5,486 bases of DNA from an uncultured Rhodobacterales bacterium (GCA_937901055.1 CALCGO010000068.1:1-5486), one strand, 5' to 3'. Shown: positions 1 to 5,486, numbered from the stretch's first letter. Translations and numbers: made by a program. The notes: generated from the letters alone by a model not told the origin.

Positions 1-1
1 C

Positions 2-1222
2 TCACCGCTCCCTCATTTTAATAGATTCATTGTACCAGTTCATAAGAATGGATACAGAAATCGAGATGCTAAGATACATACCCATAAGCAGCAGCAAAGA
101 CTCCATCTCGCGGCCAGTCTGGTTCAGCGTGATGCCACCCAGCGTTGCCGTGATATCCATATAACCAACCACAATCGCCAGCGACGAGTTCTTCGTCAGG
201 TTCAGGTACTGCGAAATCAGTGGCGGAATAATGACGCGTAACGCTTGCGGCAGAACCACCAGACTCATGATGCGTTTTGGGCGAAGGCCCAGTGCCGCAG
301 CAGCTTCGGATTGACCTTTGGAAACGGCTTGAATACCTGCACGAACTGCCTCGGCGATAAACGCGCCGGTGTAGAACGAGAGGGCCAACCATAATGCGAT
401 CAACGAGTTCCGCATCTGGTAACCGCCTTTGAAGTTGAAGCCCTTGAACACAGGGTACTCCAAGCCAATTGGCATTCCCATGATGAAGAACATGAGGATT
501 GCCGGGATAAAGAATATAGCAGTTTTGATCCAACCCGTTGGCAGGATTTCACCGGTTGATGCTTGCCGTTTTTTGGCCCAGCGCCCAAATACAAATATTC
601 CGATTATCGACAGGATGAACGTGGCTACAACAATCATGGAACCGTCGTTGAACAACGGTTTCGGGAAATACACACCACGGTTCGTGATTGCTACCGCATC
701 GCCGAATAACATCTGCGAAACCGCATCTTCGCCCTTAAAGGAGCGCGGAACCGGTAATGTCTCGATAACGACCGCCATAATCAACACGATCCAAAGCAAC
801 ACGGGAATGTTGCGGAAAGTTTCAATGTAGATAGTCATAAGACGCGCGATGATCCAATTGTGGGATAGGCGCGCAACACCGGCCGTAACGCCGATAATTG
901 TTGCCAATATGCACCCCATAACGGCCACCAGCAGTGTATTTAGAATACCAACAACCGCGGCACTCCAGTGACTGCTGCGGGAATCGTATTCGATAAGACG
1001 CTGATTAATGTCGTAATTCGATGGCTCCGCTAGAAACCCGAAACCAAGCTCTTTGTCGAGCGCTTCAAGGTTGTTAAGCGTATTGCTAACCAGCCAAGCG
1101 GCGACGAGTGCCAATGCGACGAGCGCGATAACCTGAATAGTTATGGAACGGTATCGGGTGTCGTAAATCAGCATACTAAGGCGGAACGCCTTTTTAGGTG
1201 CTGTGTAGTCTGCCATAGACAT
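2..1222 (-). CDS. aapQ: General L-amino-acid ABC transporter permease AapQ (BztB-like)
   Basis: Inner-membrane permease subunit of a polar/general amino-acid ABC importer. It should pair with a second permease (AapM/BztC) to form the channel fed by AapJ. The 406-residue product is complete and ends in TGA. Hydrophobic segments are visible near residues 28-48, 88-115, 137-153, 195-213, 232-250, 273-295 and 374-395. The EAA loop that contacts the ATPase is clear: GQSEAAAALG at 303-312, followed by LP at 324-325. The protein is much longer than the usual 220-240-residue HisM-type permeases. The extra length is an N-terminal segment (1-85) and a large insert (about 155-270) carrying extra hydrophobic stretches, which is the known AapQ/BztB architecture. 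The ATG at 1222 is preferred over the ATG two codons later because a perfect AGGAGG lies 8 bases upstream. Family assignment is firm; the exact substrate range (Glu/Gln/Asp/Asn or broader) is inferred. Confidence 0.95.
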   Translation of the reverse strand: MSMADYTAPKKAFRLSMLIYDTRYRSITIQVIALVALALVAAWLVSNTLNNLEALDKELGFGFLAEPSNYDINQRLIEYDSRSSHWSAAVVGILNTLLVAVMGCILATIIGVTAGVARLSHNWIIARLMTIYIETFRNIPVLLWIVLIMAVVIETLPVPRSFKGEDAVSQMLFGDAVAITNRGVYFPKPLFNDGSMIVVATFILSIIGIFVFGRWAKKRQASTGEILPTGWIKTAIFFIPAILMFFIMGMPIGLEYPVFKGFNFKGGYQMRNSLIALWLALSFYTGAFIAEAVRAGIQAVSKGQSEAAAALGLRPKRIMSLVVLPQALRVIIPPLISQYLNLTKNSSLAIVVGYMDITATLGGITLNQTGREMESLLLLMGMYLSISISVSILMNWYNESIKMRER

Positions 1223-1230
1223 GGCGCCCC

Positions 1231-1236
1231 CCTCCT
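1231..1236 (-). promoter_or_regulatory. Strong Shine-Dalgarno of aapQ
   Basis: On the minus strand AGGAGG is followed by a G run and sits 8 bases before the ATG at 1222. This fixes the first of the two closely spaced ATG codons as the start. A strong site of its own suggests that aapQ translation is initiated independently of aapJ, across the 145-base gap. Confidence 0.85.
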
Positions 1237-1326
1237 ATTGAAAAGTCGAGCCGCGAATTGTGCGAGGTGGTTTGTCCCCCTCTGCCCGCTGACTTCAACT
1301 AAAAAAACTGTTGGATAATAAAAGAT

Positions 1327-1350
1327 GGGGCGCACCGTGTGGTGCGCCCC
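1327..1350 (-). terminator. Intercistronic hairpin between aapJ and aapQ (leaky terminator or mRNA stabiliser)
   Basis: The two arms, GGGGCGCACC (1327-1336) and GGTGCGCCCC (1341-1350), form a perfect 10-bp GC-rich stem with a 4-base loop, 17 bases beyond the aapJ stop. In the transcribed direction the stem is followed by AUCUUUUAUUAU, which is U-rich but interrupted. It could be a partial terminator or a barrier to 3' exonucleases. Either would raise binding-protein mRNA over permease mRNA, as is known for many binding-protein operons. The stem is directly visible; the function is inferred. It is unlikely to be the end of the operon, because aapQ follows in the same direction. Confidence 0.7.
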
Positions 1351-1367
1351 AAAAAGTGTTGATCAGA

Positions 1368-2384
1368 TCAACGGAACGGTGCCGAGTAAATAAGGCCGCC
1401 GTCTGTCCATAGTGCGTTAACACCACGCGATAGACCGATTGGAGAGTTCTCACCGACATTGTTGGAGAAGATCTCGCCGTAGTTACCGCCAGCCAAAATG
1501 GCATTCACAGCCCAGTTAGATTCTAGACCAAGCATTGCAGCCAACGAACCTTCGGAGCCAAGCATACGGTTGATTTCCGTGTTTTTGGTACCTTGAGACA
1601 TTTCAACAACGTTTGCCTGTGTTACGCCCAGCTCTTCAGCTGTGATCAAAGCGTTCAGAGTCCAACGGCCGATGTCAGCCCAGTTGTCGTCGCCGTGACG
1701 TACGAGCGGACCTAGTGGCTCTTTCGAAATGATCTCTGGAAGCAGCATGTGGTCGCTTGGAACTTCCATCGCCATACGCGTGCCAGCCAAAGCCGAACGG
1801 TCAGTAGTATACGAATCACACGCACCAGCGATGTACTGTTGCTGTGCTTCCGAGTTGCTTTCGATTGGCACTGGCTCATATGTCATTCCGTTTGTGCGGA
1901 AATAATCAGCCAAGTTCAGCTCGGTTGTTGTACCAGTCTGAATACAAATCGTTGCGCCGTCCATTTCAAGAAGAGACGATACACCCAATTCAGTTTTTAC
2001 CATGAAGCCCTGGCCGTCATAATAGTCAACGCCTAGGAATGTTTGCTTCAAGTCAACGTCACGGGAGAACGTCCAAGTTGTGTTACGGGAAAGCACATCA
2101 ATTTCGCCCGAAGCCAAAGCAGCAAAACGTGTTTTGGAGCTAAGTGGAACGAATTTAACAGCGTCGCCGTCGCCCAGTACAGCGCCCGCAAGAGCGCGAC
2201 AGAAACCAACGTCAAAACCCTGCCAACGACCGTTCGCATCTGGGAACGAGAAGCCAGGGGAACCTGTGGAAACACCACATGCTAGCTCGCCTTTTGCTTT
2301 AACGTCATCCAGCGTGCCGGCGGATGCCATGCCTGCTGTAAGACCTACGGCTGCAATTGCGCCGAAAAGTACAGTCTTTTTCAT
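1368..2384 (-). CDS. aapJ: General L-amino-acid ABC transporter periplasmic binding protein AapJ (BztA-like)
   Basis: Periplasmic solute-binding protein (family 3) that captures amino acids and delivers them to AapQ and its partner permease. The product is 338 residues, normal for AapJ/BztA. Residues 1-22 are a Sec signal peptide: KK at 2-3, a hydrophobic core, and ASA at 20-22 before the likely cleavage site, leaving a mature protein of about 316 residues. Visible family landmarks are GFDVGFCRALAGAVLGD (57-73), TRFAALASGEIDVLSRNTTW (85-104, ligand-pocket region), IQTGTTTELNLADYF (148-162), SYTTDRSALAG (191-201) and the C-terminal GVNALWTDGGLIYSAPFR. The mature part has four Cys (36, 62, 147, 189), so disulfides are possible. 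The ATG at 2384 is chosen because it is followed by the signal peptide and preceded by AGGAAGAGGT; the open frame continues upstream to 2540 but would bury the signal. aapQ follows after a hairpin-containing gap. Confidence 0.95.
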   Translation of the reverse strand: MKKTVLFGAIAAVGLTAGMASAGTLDDVKAKGELACGVSTGSPGFSFPDANGRWQGFDVGFCRALAGAVLGDGDAVKFVPLSSKTRFAALASGEIDVLSRNTTWTFSRDVDLKQTFLGVDYYDGQGFMVKTELGVSSLLEMDGATICIQTGTTTELNLADYFRTNGMTYEPVPIESNSEAQQQYIAGACDSYTTDRSALAGTRMAMEVPSDHMLLPEIISKEPLGPLVRHGDDNWADIGRWTLNALITAEELGVTQANVVEMSQGTKNTEINRMLGSEGSLAAMLGLESNWAVNAILAGGNYGEIFSNNVGENSPIGLSRGVNALWTDGGLIYSAPFR

Positions 2385-2388
2385 ATTT

Positions 2389-2398
2389 ACCTCTTCCT
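2389..2398 (-). promoter_or_regulatory. Shine-Dalgarno of aapJ
   Basis: The minus strand reads AGGAAGAGGT, ending 4 bases before the ATG at 2384. It gives two overlapping anti-16S matches (AGGA and GAGG). Together with the signal peptide that begins at this ATG, it decides the aapJ start against the in-frame ATG at 2540. Confidence 0.75.
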
Positions 2399-2488
2399 GG
2401 TGAATTGCCCGAAATTGTTCCGGGCTTGAACCGATCTTAATGACCGGAGCGATTCTATTGCGCGGCCGAATTTGACCGCAACACGTAC

Positions 2489-2518
2489 AGTTTGAACAAT
2501 TCTCGAGCGTTTGGTCAA
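2489..2518 (-). promoter_or_regulatory. Alternative promoter candidate for aapJ
   Basis: TTGACC (2513-2518, minus strand) matches the -35 consensus at 5 of 6 positions. At an 18-base spacing the -10 would be CAAACT (2489-2494), only 3 of 6. The -35 is good but the -10 is weak, so this is a low-confidence alternative giving a leader of about 100 bases. Confidence 0.2.
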
Positions 2519-2582
2519 GAGAGTTGCAAAACGCACACATAGGTCACCATCCCTGCCCCTTATGGAAATTCAACGCGAAATT

Positions 2583-2588
2583 GTTATA
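2583..2588 (-). promoter_or_regulatory. Candidate -10 element for the aapJ operon (long leader)
   Basis: TATAAC on the minus strand matches the sigma-70 -10 consensus at 5 of 6 positions, within the most AT-rich part of the region. At an 18-base spacing the -35 would be TTCGGT, a poor match. If used, the leader would be about 190 bases. The patch is nearly palindromic, so the plus strand reads TATAAT at 2585-2590; direction is therefore uncertain. Confidence 0.25.
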
Positions 2589-2654
2589 ATTACGAGGATT
2601 TCGCATACCGAAATTGCTGATTTCACAGGCAAATACTCACCACTTAATGCTGTG

Positions 2655-2670
2655 TGCATGGGGGTATGCA
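2655..2670. repeat. Inverted repeat TGCAT-N6-ATGCA, possible operator
   Basis: Perfect 5-base arms TGCAT (2655-2659) and ATGCA (2666-2670) flank a 6-base GGGGGT spacer. The site lies about 65-70 bases upstream of the candidate -10 at 2583-2588, a distance compatible with an activator site. The arms are short, so chance is possible. Confidence 0.25.
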
Positions 2671-2729
2671 AGCGGCGGGCGACTTGACCGTTTCCTGCAA
2701 TCTGTCGGTCGGACATTCACAACCTATTA

Positions 2730-2746
2730 GGTCAGCAATTGCGACC
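2730..2746. repeat. Imperfect palindrome GGTC-a-GCAATTGC-GACC
   Basis: A perfect 8-base palindrome GCAATTGC (2735-2742) is flanked by GGTC and GACC arms, offset by one extra base. TCAGCAATT, from the left side, recurs in inverted orientation at 2612-2620. It could be a protein-binding site in the aapJ upstream region; no regulator can be named from sequence alone. Confidence 0.25.
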
Positions 2747-2789
2747 CAATGAATGCCACAGTCCGCATGATACGTCGCATCACGATTCG

Positions 2790-2799
2790 AAATGCATTT
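2790..2799. repeat. 10-base perfect palindrome AAATGCATTT
   Basis: Perfect palindrome in the distal part of the intergenic region. Its ATGCAT core resembles the arms of the inverted repeat at 2655-2670. It is too short to distinguish from chance. Confidence 0.2.
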
Positions 2800-2855
2800 G
2801 CGGGTTTTGGAAAAAAGTTCTGATAACGTGCGAATTTTTCCGCTAAAACCCTCGC

Positions 2856-2880
2856 AAAATGGATCTCGGCTCTACGCCGA
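2856..2880 (-). terminator. Weak terminator-like hairpin after the ATP12 gene
   Basis: In the transcribed direction the stem TCGGC-GTAGA-GCCGA (2866-2880) starts 9 bases after the ATP12 stop. A short TTTT (2856-2859) follows a few bases later. The 5-bp stem and short U run make it at most a weak terminator of the fluC-rluC-HAD-ATP12 operon. Confidence 0.35.
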
Positions 2881-2889
2881 TTCATTTGC

Positions 2890-3603
2890 TTAGGCCTGAT
2901 CGAGCAAATCCATAAGTTTTGCAGCTTTCAAGAAATCGGATCGTTTGACCTCGGCCGCAGTATTCGCTGCTTCGTCAATGCCCCACTGCTCCTCTTGCCA
3001 TGTCTCATCAATGCGTGACAGGGGCCAAACTGCCTCGGCACTAAGGTGTTTGGTGGCTACAGCCAGCCCCAAAACGAGCGACCCGGATATGGTTACAAGG
3101 TCATGTAACGCGGTTAAGCGCCATGGATCAAACGCCGACACAACGGCGCGCAACTTGGTTTGACCATCACTTGGTTGGGGTACATGCATAATCCCGGCGG
3201 TCGAAATCAGGGTCACATCGTATTTCTGTGACAGCCACTCAAGCATTGGGTTCCACGCCGTGGCTTGTCGATCTACCAGTTCCGTCGGGCCATCCGCCCG
3301 GTAACACACGAGATCAGTTGCGCCATATTCGGCCAGCATTTCAGCAACCGCGCTGTGGTCGATGACAACTTTGTCGAGCGTTGCATTCGCACAGCGCGTC
3401 AGATGCATCTCGAGCGGGTTTATCTTTTCTTCAACCGCATCCCATTCAGCTGCAATCCCTTTGGCAACGGCCATAGTCGGTGCCAGCATTGATGCTTTAA
3501 GCGGCGTCTTCAACTGCTTGTCGTCCAGAAATATCCCGTATCCCGATGTCTCGGGGCGCACGGTGACTTCTTTCCAAAAACGTTTCTGAAGGGCTGTATT
3601 CAT
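2890..3603 (-). CDS. ATP12-family F1-ATPase assembly chaperone
   Basis: Member of the ATP12 family, whose mitochondrial members bind the F1 alpha subunit and help assemble the catalytic F1 part of ATP synthase. Bacterial members are cytoplasmic and typical of Alphaproteobacteria. The 237-residue product has no signal peptide and the normal family length. Recognisable segments are KRFWKEVTV (7-15), the glycine-containing strand with TPLK at 33-36, TDLVCYRADGPTELVDRQ (96-113) with AWNPMLEW just after it, GSLVLGLAVA (174-183) and the acidic-aromatic DETWQEEQWGID (199-210). The ATG at 3603 is chosen because it overlaps the stop of the preceding HAD gene as ATGA. A TTG five codons upstream would only add an unconserved-looking MAGGI, and no strong ribosome site supports it. 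It is last in the operon. The role in this organism is inferred from the family. Confidence 0.93.
   Translation of the reverse strand: MNTALQKRFWKEVTVRPETSGYGIFLDDKQLKTPLKASMLAPTMAVAKGIAAEWDAVEEKINPLEMHLTRCANATLDKVVIDHSAVAEMLAEYGATDLVCYRADGPTELVDRQATAWNPMLEWLSQKYDVTLISTAGIMHVPQPSDGQTKLRAVVSAFDPWRLTALHDLVTISGSLVLGLAVATKHLSAEAVWPLSRIDETWQEEQWGIDEAANTAAEVKRSDFLKAAKLMDLLDQA
3600..3603 (-). promoter_or_regulatory. ATGA stop-start overlap, HAD to ATP12
   Basis: The minus strand reads ATGA: the ATP12 start codon overlaps the HAD TGA stop. Upstream there is only a weak purine stretch (AGGCGGGAT). This arrangement normally means translational coupling by re-initiation. Confidence 0.85.
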
Positions 3604-4286
3604 GATCCCGCCTGCCAAATGTTTTCTAGCGTCGCATCCAGTTCCGCATAGCCATCAATGATATAATCCGGTGCAGCCGCCTTAATACGATCGAGCGAAT
3701 GATACCCCCAACTAACCGCGATTGTTGCAAACCCCGCCGCTTTACCCATCGCAATATCGAATTCCGTATCGCCAATCATAACGGCGCGCTCGGCATCGAC
3801 GCCCGTGTCGTTGAGCGCTTGGAACAGCATTGATGGATGCGGCTTGGATGGATGCCCGTCCGCCGTTTGGTGCGTTACGAAAAAATGCCCGATCCCATGC
3901 GAGGCATACGCATGATCCAACCCGCGTCGTGCCTTGCCCGTCGCGACGCCCATCAACGTTGCGTCTTGTTGGTGTAGACGCTCCAACGCATCCATTGCGC
4001 CGGGATACATCGGGGCCGCCGCTTCGGCACCGGTTTCAGCACGCATTTCGATAAAGCTTTCGCGATAGGCGTCCACGCCAGCAGTGACTTCGGCTGGCGA
4101 TAGGCTTGGCGCGATTGTTGATACGGCTTTATCCAGCGACAATCCGATGATTGATCGCGTTTGCGCAGCGCTTGGTGCTGGCATGCCAATTCGTGAAAAT
4201 GCACGTCCCATAGCCTCGATGATAACATCCTGACTGTCGATCAGGGTTCCATCCATATCGAAGACTACGAGGCGAAGGGGGCTCAT
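3600..4286 (-). CDS. HAD-superfamily hydrolase, phosphoglycolate-phosphatase-like
   Basis: Probable soluble phosphate-ester hydrolase of the HAD superfamily with an alpha-helical cap (Gph/PpaX/beta-phosphoglucomutase-like group). All four catalytic motifs are present in the 228-residue product. Motif I is DMDGTLIDS at 10-18, with nucleophile Asp10 and acid/base Asp12. Motif II is the Thr of ATGK (Thr116), motif III is Lys148 in KPHP, and motif IV is GDTEFD at 172-177, with Asp173 and Asp177 for Mg2+. The helical cap occupies about residues 19-90. The ATG at 4286 is chosen because it overlaps the rluC stop as ATGA and leads straight into motif I. An in-frame GTG at 4319 adds eleven unlikely residues. 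No ribosome site is visible before this ATG, so coupling to rluC is likely. The substrate cannot be read from the sequence; phosphoglycolate or a metabolite-repair role is possible. Confidence 0.92.
   Translation of the reverse strand: MSPLRLVVFDMDGTLIDSQDVIIEAMGRAFSRIGMPAPSAAQTRSIIGLSLDKAVSTIAPSLSPAEVTAGVDAYRESFIEMRAETGAEAAAPMYPGAMDALERLHQQDATLMGVATGKARRGLDHAYASHGIGHFFVTHQTADGHPSKPHPSMLFQALNDTGVDAERAVMIGDTEFDIAMGKAAGFATIAVSWGYHSLDRIKAAAPDYIIDGYAELDATLENIWQAGS
4283..4286 (-). promoter_or_regulatory. ATGA stop-start overlap, rluC to HAD
   Basis: The rluC TGA stop and the HAD ATG share the 4-base ATGA. The preceding bases (minus strand ATTCGCGATTCACGA) show no Shine-Dalgarno match, so expression of the HAD gene probably depends on ribosomes finishing rluC. 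Confidence 0.85.
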
Positions 4287-5332
4287 TCGTGAATCGCGAA
4301 TGGATCTTTTGGCGCCCACTTCAGGTTCCAGTTAAAGAAATCCCAAGTACGCTGCATATGCTCCGGCAGATCGGCCTCGAAGAACAGCTCTTTGCCAGTG
4401 CGCGGGTGCTTGAATTTGATCGAACGTGCGTGAAGGTGCATCTTCTTTGAAATCACGCCACCAAGTTGTGAACCCCAACCTTCACCCTCATTCACTTGCG
4501 AGGAACCACCGTATTTTCCGTCGCCTGTAATCGGAACACCCAGTTCAGCCAGATGGGCACGAAGCTGGTGCGTACGGCCCGTAATAGGCGAAAGGCCTAG
4601 CCACGTTGCGCGCTTGCCAACCGTTTCGATAACCACGAAATCCGTTGTCGCACGTTTGGCGCCCGGCGTTTCGTCAATTTCGCGCGGAGGAATGCAAATC
4701 ATCTTTTCGCCGGCACCATGCGGGCCGTGGCCTGCCTGCTTCACCAAACCAAAGCGAATTGTTCCAACCATTTGATCGGGGTGTCCAGCCACCAAGGCCC
4801 AGTAAATCTTCTGCGTGAACTTATTGCGGAACGCCATGGTCAACCCTTTGGCCGCCTGCCCGTTTCGTGCCAACAGCAAAATGCCGGACGTGTCTTTGTC
4901 TAACCGGTGCACCAACTTCGGCTTGGCTTCCAGATCATAACGCAACGCTTCCAGCATACCATCCACGTGGCGCGTCGTATTTGTACCGCCCTGCACCGCC
5001 AAACCCGCAGGTTTGTTCAGCACAATAATGTCGTCGTCCTTGTAAATCACACAATCCTGAATCATCCGCGCATCGGCATCAGAAACATGCACGCGCTCGG
5101 CGCGTTGTTTGGCAGCTTCGTCCGGTGTGGGCAGTGGTGGGATACGTACAGACTGGCCCTCGACCAAACGAGTGGACGCCTTAACACGCCCGCCTTCAAC
5201 ACGGATTTCACCCTTGCGGCACATCTTTTCGATCCGCCCTTGCGAAACATGCGGGTACACACGTCTAAACCAGCGATCAAGGCGTTGGTCATCACCGTCT
5301 GCATCTACTTCGCGAATATGTACGCCACTCAT
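4283..5332 (-). CDS. rluC: RluC/RluD-family 23S rRNA pseudouridine synthase
   Basis: RluA-family enzyme that isomerises uridine to pseudouridine; E. coli RluC modifies 23S rRNA U955, U2504 and U2580. The 349-residue product has an N-terminal S4 RNA-binding domain (about 16-65: QRLDRWFRR, then GRIEKMCRKGEIRVEGGRVK) followed by the catalytic domain. That domain carries NKPAGLAVQGG (106-116), the signature VHRLDKDTSGILLLAR (141-156) with catalytic Asp145, and GRTHQLRAHL (252-261). It is about 30 residues longer than E. coli RluC, with a basic, glycine-rich loop near 197-230 and a Trp/Phe-rich C-terminus. The ATG at 5332 overlaps the fluC stop and has GGAG (5339-5342) 6 bases upstream. Family and catalytic residues are certain; the exact target uridines are inferred from the RluC-like S4 domain. 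Confidence 0.95.
   Translation of the reverse strand: MSGVHIREVDADGDDQRLDRWFRRVYPHVSQGRIEKMCRKGEIRVEGGRVKASTRLVEGQSVRIPPLPTPDEAAKQRAERVHVSDADARMIQDCVIYKDDDIIVLNKPAGLAVQGGTNTTRHVDGMLEALRYDLEAKPKLVHRLDKDTSGILLLARNGQAAKGLTMAFRNKFTQKIYWALVAGHPDQMVGTIRFGLVKQAGHGPHGAGEKMICIPPREIDETPGAKRATTDFVVIETVGKRATWLGLSPITGRTHQLRAHLAELGVPITGDGKYGGSSQVNEGEGWGSQLGGVISKKMHLHARSIKFKHPRTGKELFFEADLPEHMQRTWDFFNWNLKWAPKDPFAIHE
5329..5332 (-). promoter_or_regulatory. ATGA stop-start overlap, fluC to rluC
   Basis: The TGA stop of the fluoride-channel gene (5329-5331) overlaps the rluC ATG (5330-5332). Unlike the two downstream junctions, a GGAG ribosome site lies inside the end of the upstream gene (5339-5342), so rluC can also be initiated independently. 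Confidence 0.85.
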
Positions 5333-5486
5333 GTCAGGCTCCGTGCGATTGTCATTCCAAGGAATAGCGCACCGATGGCCAGAACGACTGATCCGCCCAT
5401 GTATACGCTGGCGCTCGCATAACGCCCGCGCTCCAACAAGTAAAGCGCGTCGAGCGAATAGGCGGAAAATGTTGTAAATCCGCCCA
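5329..5486 (-). CDS. crcB: Fluoride ion channel CrcB/FluC, C-terminal part (cut by window edge)
   Basis: The last 51 residues of a CrcB/FluC protein, an inner-membrane dual-topology homodimer that lets fluoride leave the cytoplasm. The fragment begins with GGFTTFSAYSLD, matching the family signature GG-x-TTFS-x-x-S. That signature lies at the break in TM3 and carries the Thr/Ser and Phe residues associated with the central Na+ site and the pore phenylalanines. A short loop (LLERGRYASAS) follows, then TM4 (roughly VVLAIGALFLGMTIA) and the end RSLT. FluC proteins are about 125 residues, so the N-terminal 60 percent lies beyond position 5486. Only the left end is complete, with TGA at 5329-5331 overlapping the rluC start. 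Any fluoride riboswitch would lie upstream, outside the window. Confidence 0.92.
   Translation of the reverse strand, partial: GGFTTFSAYSLDALYLLERGRYASASVYMGGSVVLAIGALFLGMTIARSLT

Larger units (their letters stand above)
2385..2889. other. Intergenic region / aapJ leader, no convincing gene
   Basis: About 505 bases separate the ATP12 gene from aapJ. No open frame here resembles a known protein. The aapJ frame stays open back to an ATG at 2540, and short frames of 17 codons (minus strand, 2727-2780) and 27 codons (plus strand, 2647-2730) exist, but neither has a good ribosome site. The region holds several short inverted repeats, an AT-rich patch around 2581-2592, and GGTCAA/TTGACC motifs in both orientations (2472-2477, 2513-2518, 2685-2690). 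A GCCCG/CGGGC stem (2407-2411 with 2421-2425) lies just upstream of the aapJ ribosome site. I see no sigma-54 -24/-12 element and no riboswitch I can name. It most likely holds the aapJ promoter, regulator sites and a long 5' leader. Confidence 0.6.

Noticed and set aside
155..573. Large insert in AapQ as a possible fusion or inserted domain
   Set aside because: AapQ/BztB proteins are known to be about 400 residues with an extended N-terminus and internal insert, so this is normal for the family.
429..830. Plus-strand open frame of 133 codons inside aapQ
   Set aside because: It lies wholly antisense to a clearly conserved permease, its product resembles no known protein, and it looks like a reverse-strand shadow.
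2727..2780. 17-codon minus-strand frame in the intergenic region (MRRIMRTVAF...)
   Set aside because: It has no ribosome site, is very short, and a frame of this length is expected by chance.
2385..2889. Sigma-54/NtrC-type promoter for the amino-acid transporter
   Set aside because: I looked for GG-N10-GC with flanking TGGCAC/TTGCA. The nearest match (TGGCAT near 2755) has the wrong spacing to the GC.
3604..3618. TTG start five codons upstream for the ATP12 gene
   Set aside because: It is a rare start codon, and the ATG at 3603 forms the same ATGA overlap as the neighbouring junctions.
4287..4319. GTG start eleven codons upstream for the HAD gene
   Set aside because: It would overlap rluC by 37 bases and adds residues before the usual start of HAD motif I. 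The ATG at 4286 forms an ATGA overlap, matching the other junctions.
4907..5422. Plus-strand open frame of 171 codons across rluC and the crcB end
   Set aside because: It is antisense to the catalytic and S4 regions of RluC and to FluC, both of which show intact family motifs. Its composition (many His, Arg, Thr) is typical of a shadow frame.

Overview
The window is an ordinary-looking stretch of core chromosome from an alphaproteobacterium. The best guess is a marine Roseobacter-type member of the Rhodobacteraceae. Four things point there: a general L-amino-acid (Aap/Bzt-type) ABC transporter, a bacterial ATP12 F1-ATPase assembly chaperone (typical of Alphaproteobacteria), a long RluC-type pseudouridine synthase, and moderate GC (roughly low-to-mid 50s percent by eye). 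All recognisable genes lie on the minus strand, so transcription runs from high to low coordinates. I see no mobile element, tRNA, rRNA or CRISPR array.

Region by region, in transcription order. (1) 5486 to 2890 is a tightly packed four-gene cluster: the C-terminal end of a CrcB/FluC fluoride channel (cut by the window edge), an RluC-family 23S rRNA pseudouridine synthase, a HAD-superfamily phosphatase of the phosphoglycolate phosphatase type, and an ATP12-family chaperone. Each of the three junctions is a 4-base ATGA overlap, which indicates one operon with translational coupling. Two of these genes have open upstream extensions starting at GTG or TTG; the ATGA starts are preferred. A weak hairpin follows the last gene. 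(2) 2889 to 2385 is about 505 bases without a convincing gene. It holds several short inverted repeats and possible promoter elements for the transporter. (3) 2384 to 2 is the start of the transporter operon: the periplasmic substrate-binding protein aapJ (bztA), a 145-base gap with a strong 10-bp hairpin, then the permease aapQ (bztB). The second permease (aapM/bztC) and the ATPase (aapP/bztD) would be expected just beyond the left edge.

Functionally, AapJ captures amino acids in the periplasm and delivers them to the membrane channel formed by AapQ and its missing partner. The hairpin after aapJ is well placed to give more binding protein than permease. The upstream operon combines unrelated housekeeping jobs: fluoride export, ribosome modification, phosphate-ester hydrolysis and ATP synthase assembly. 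I find no clear evidence of a previously undescribed system. The items most worth a second look are the triple ATGA chain joining these functions, the intercistronic hairpin and the long aapJ leader.
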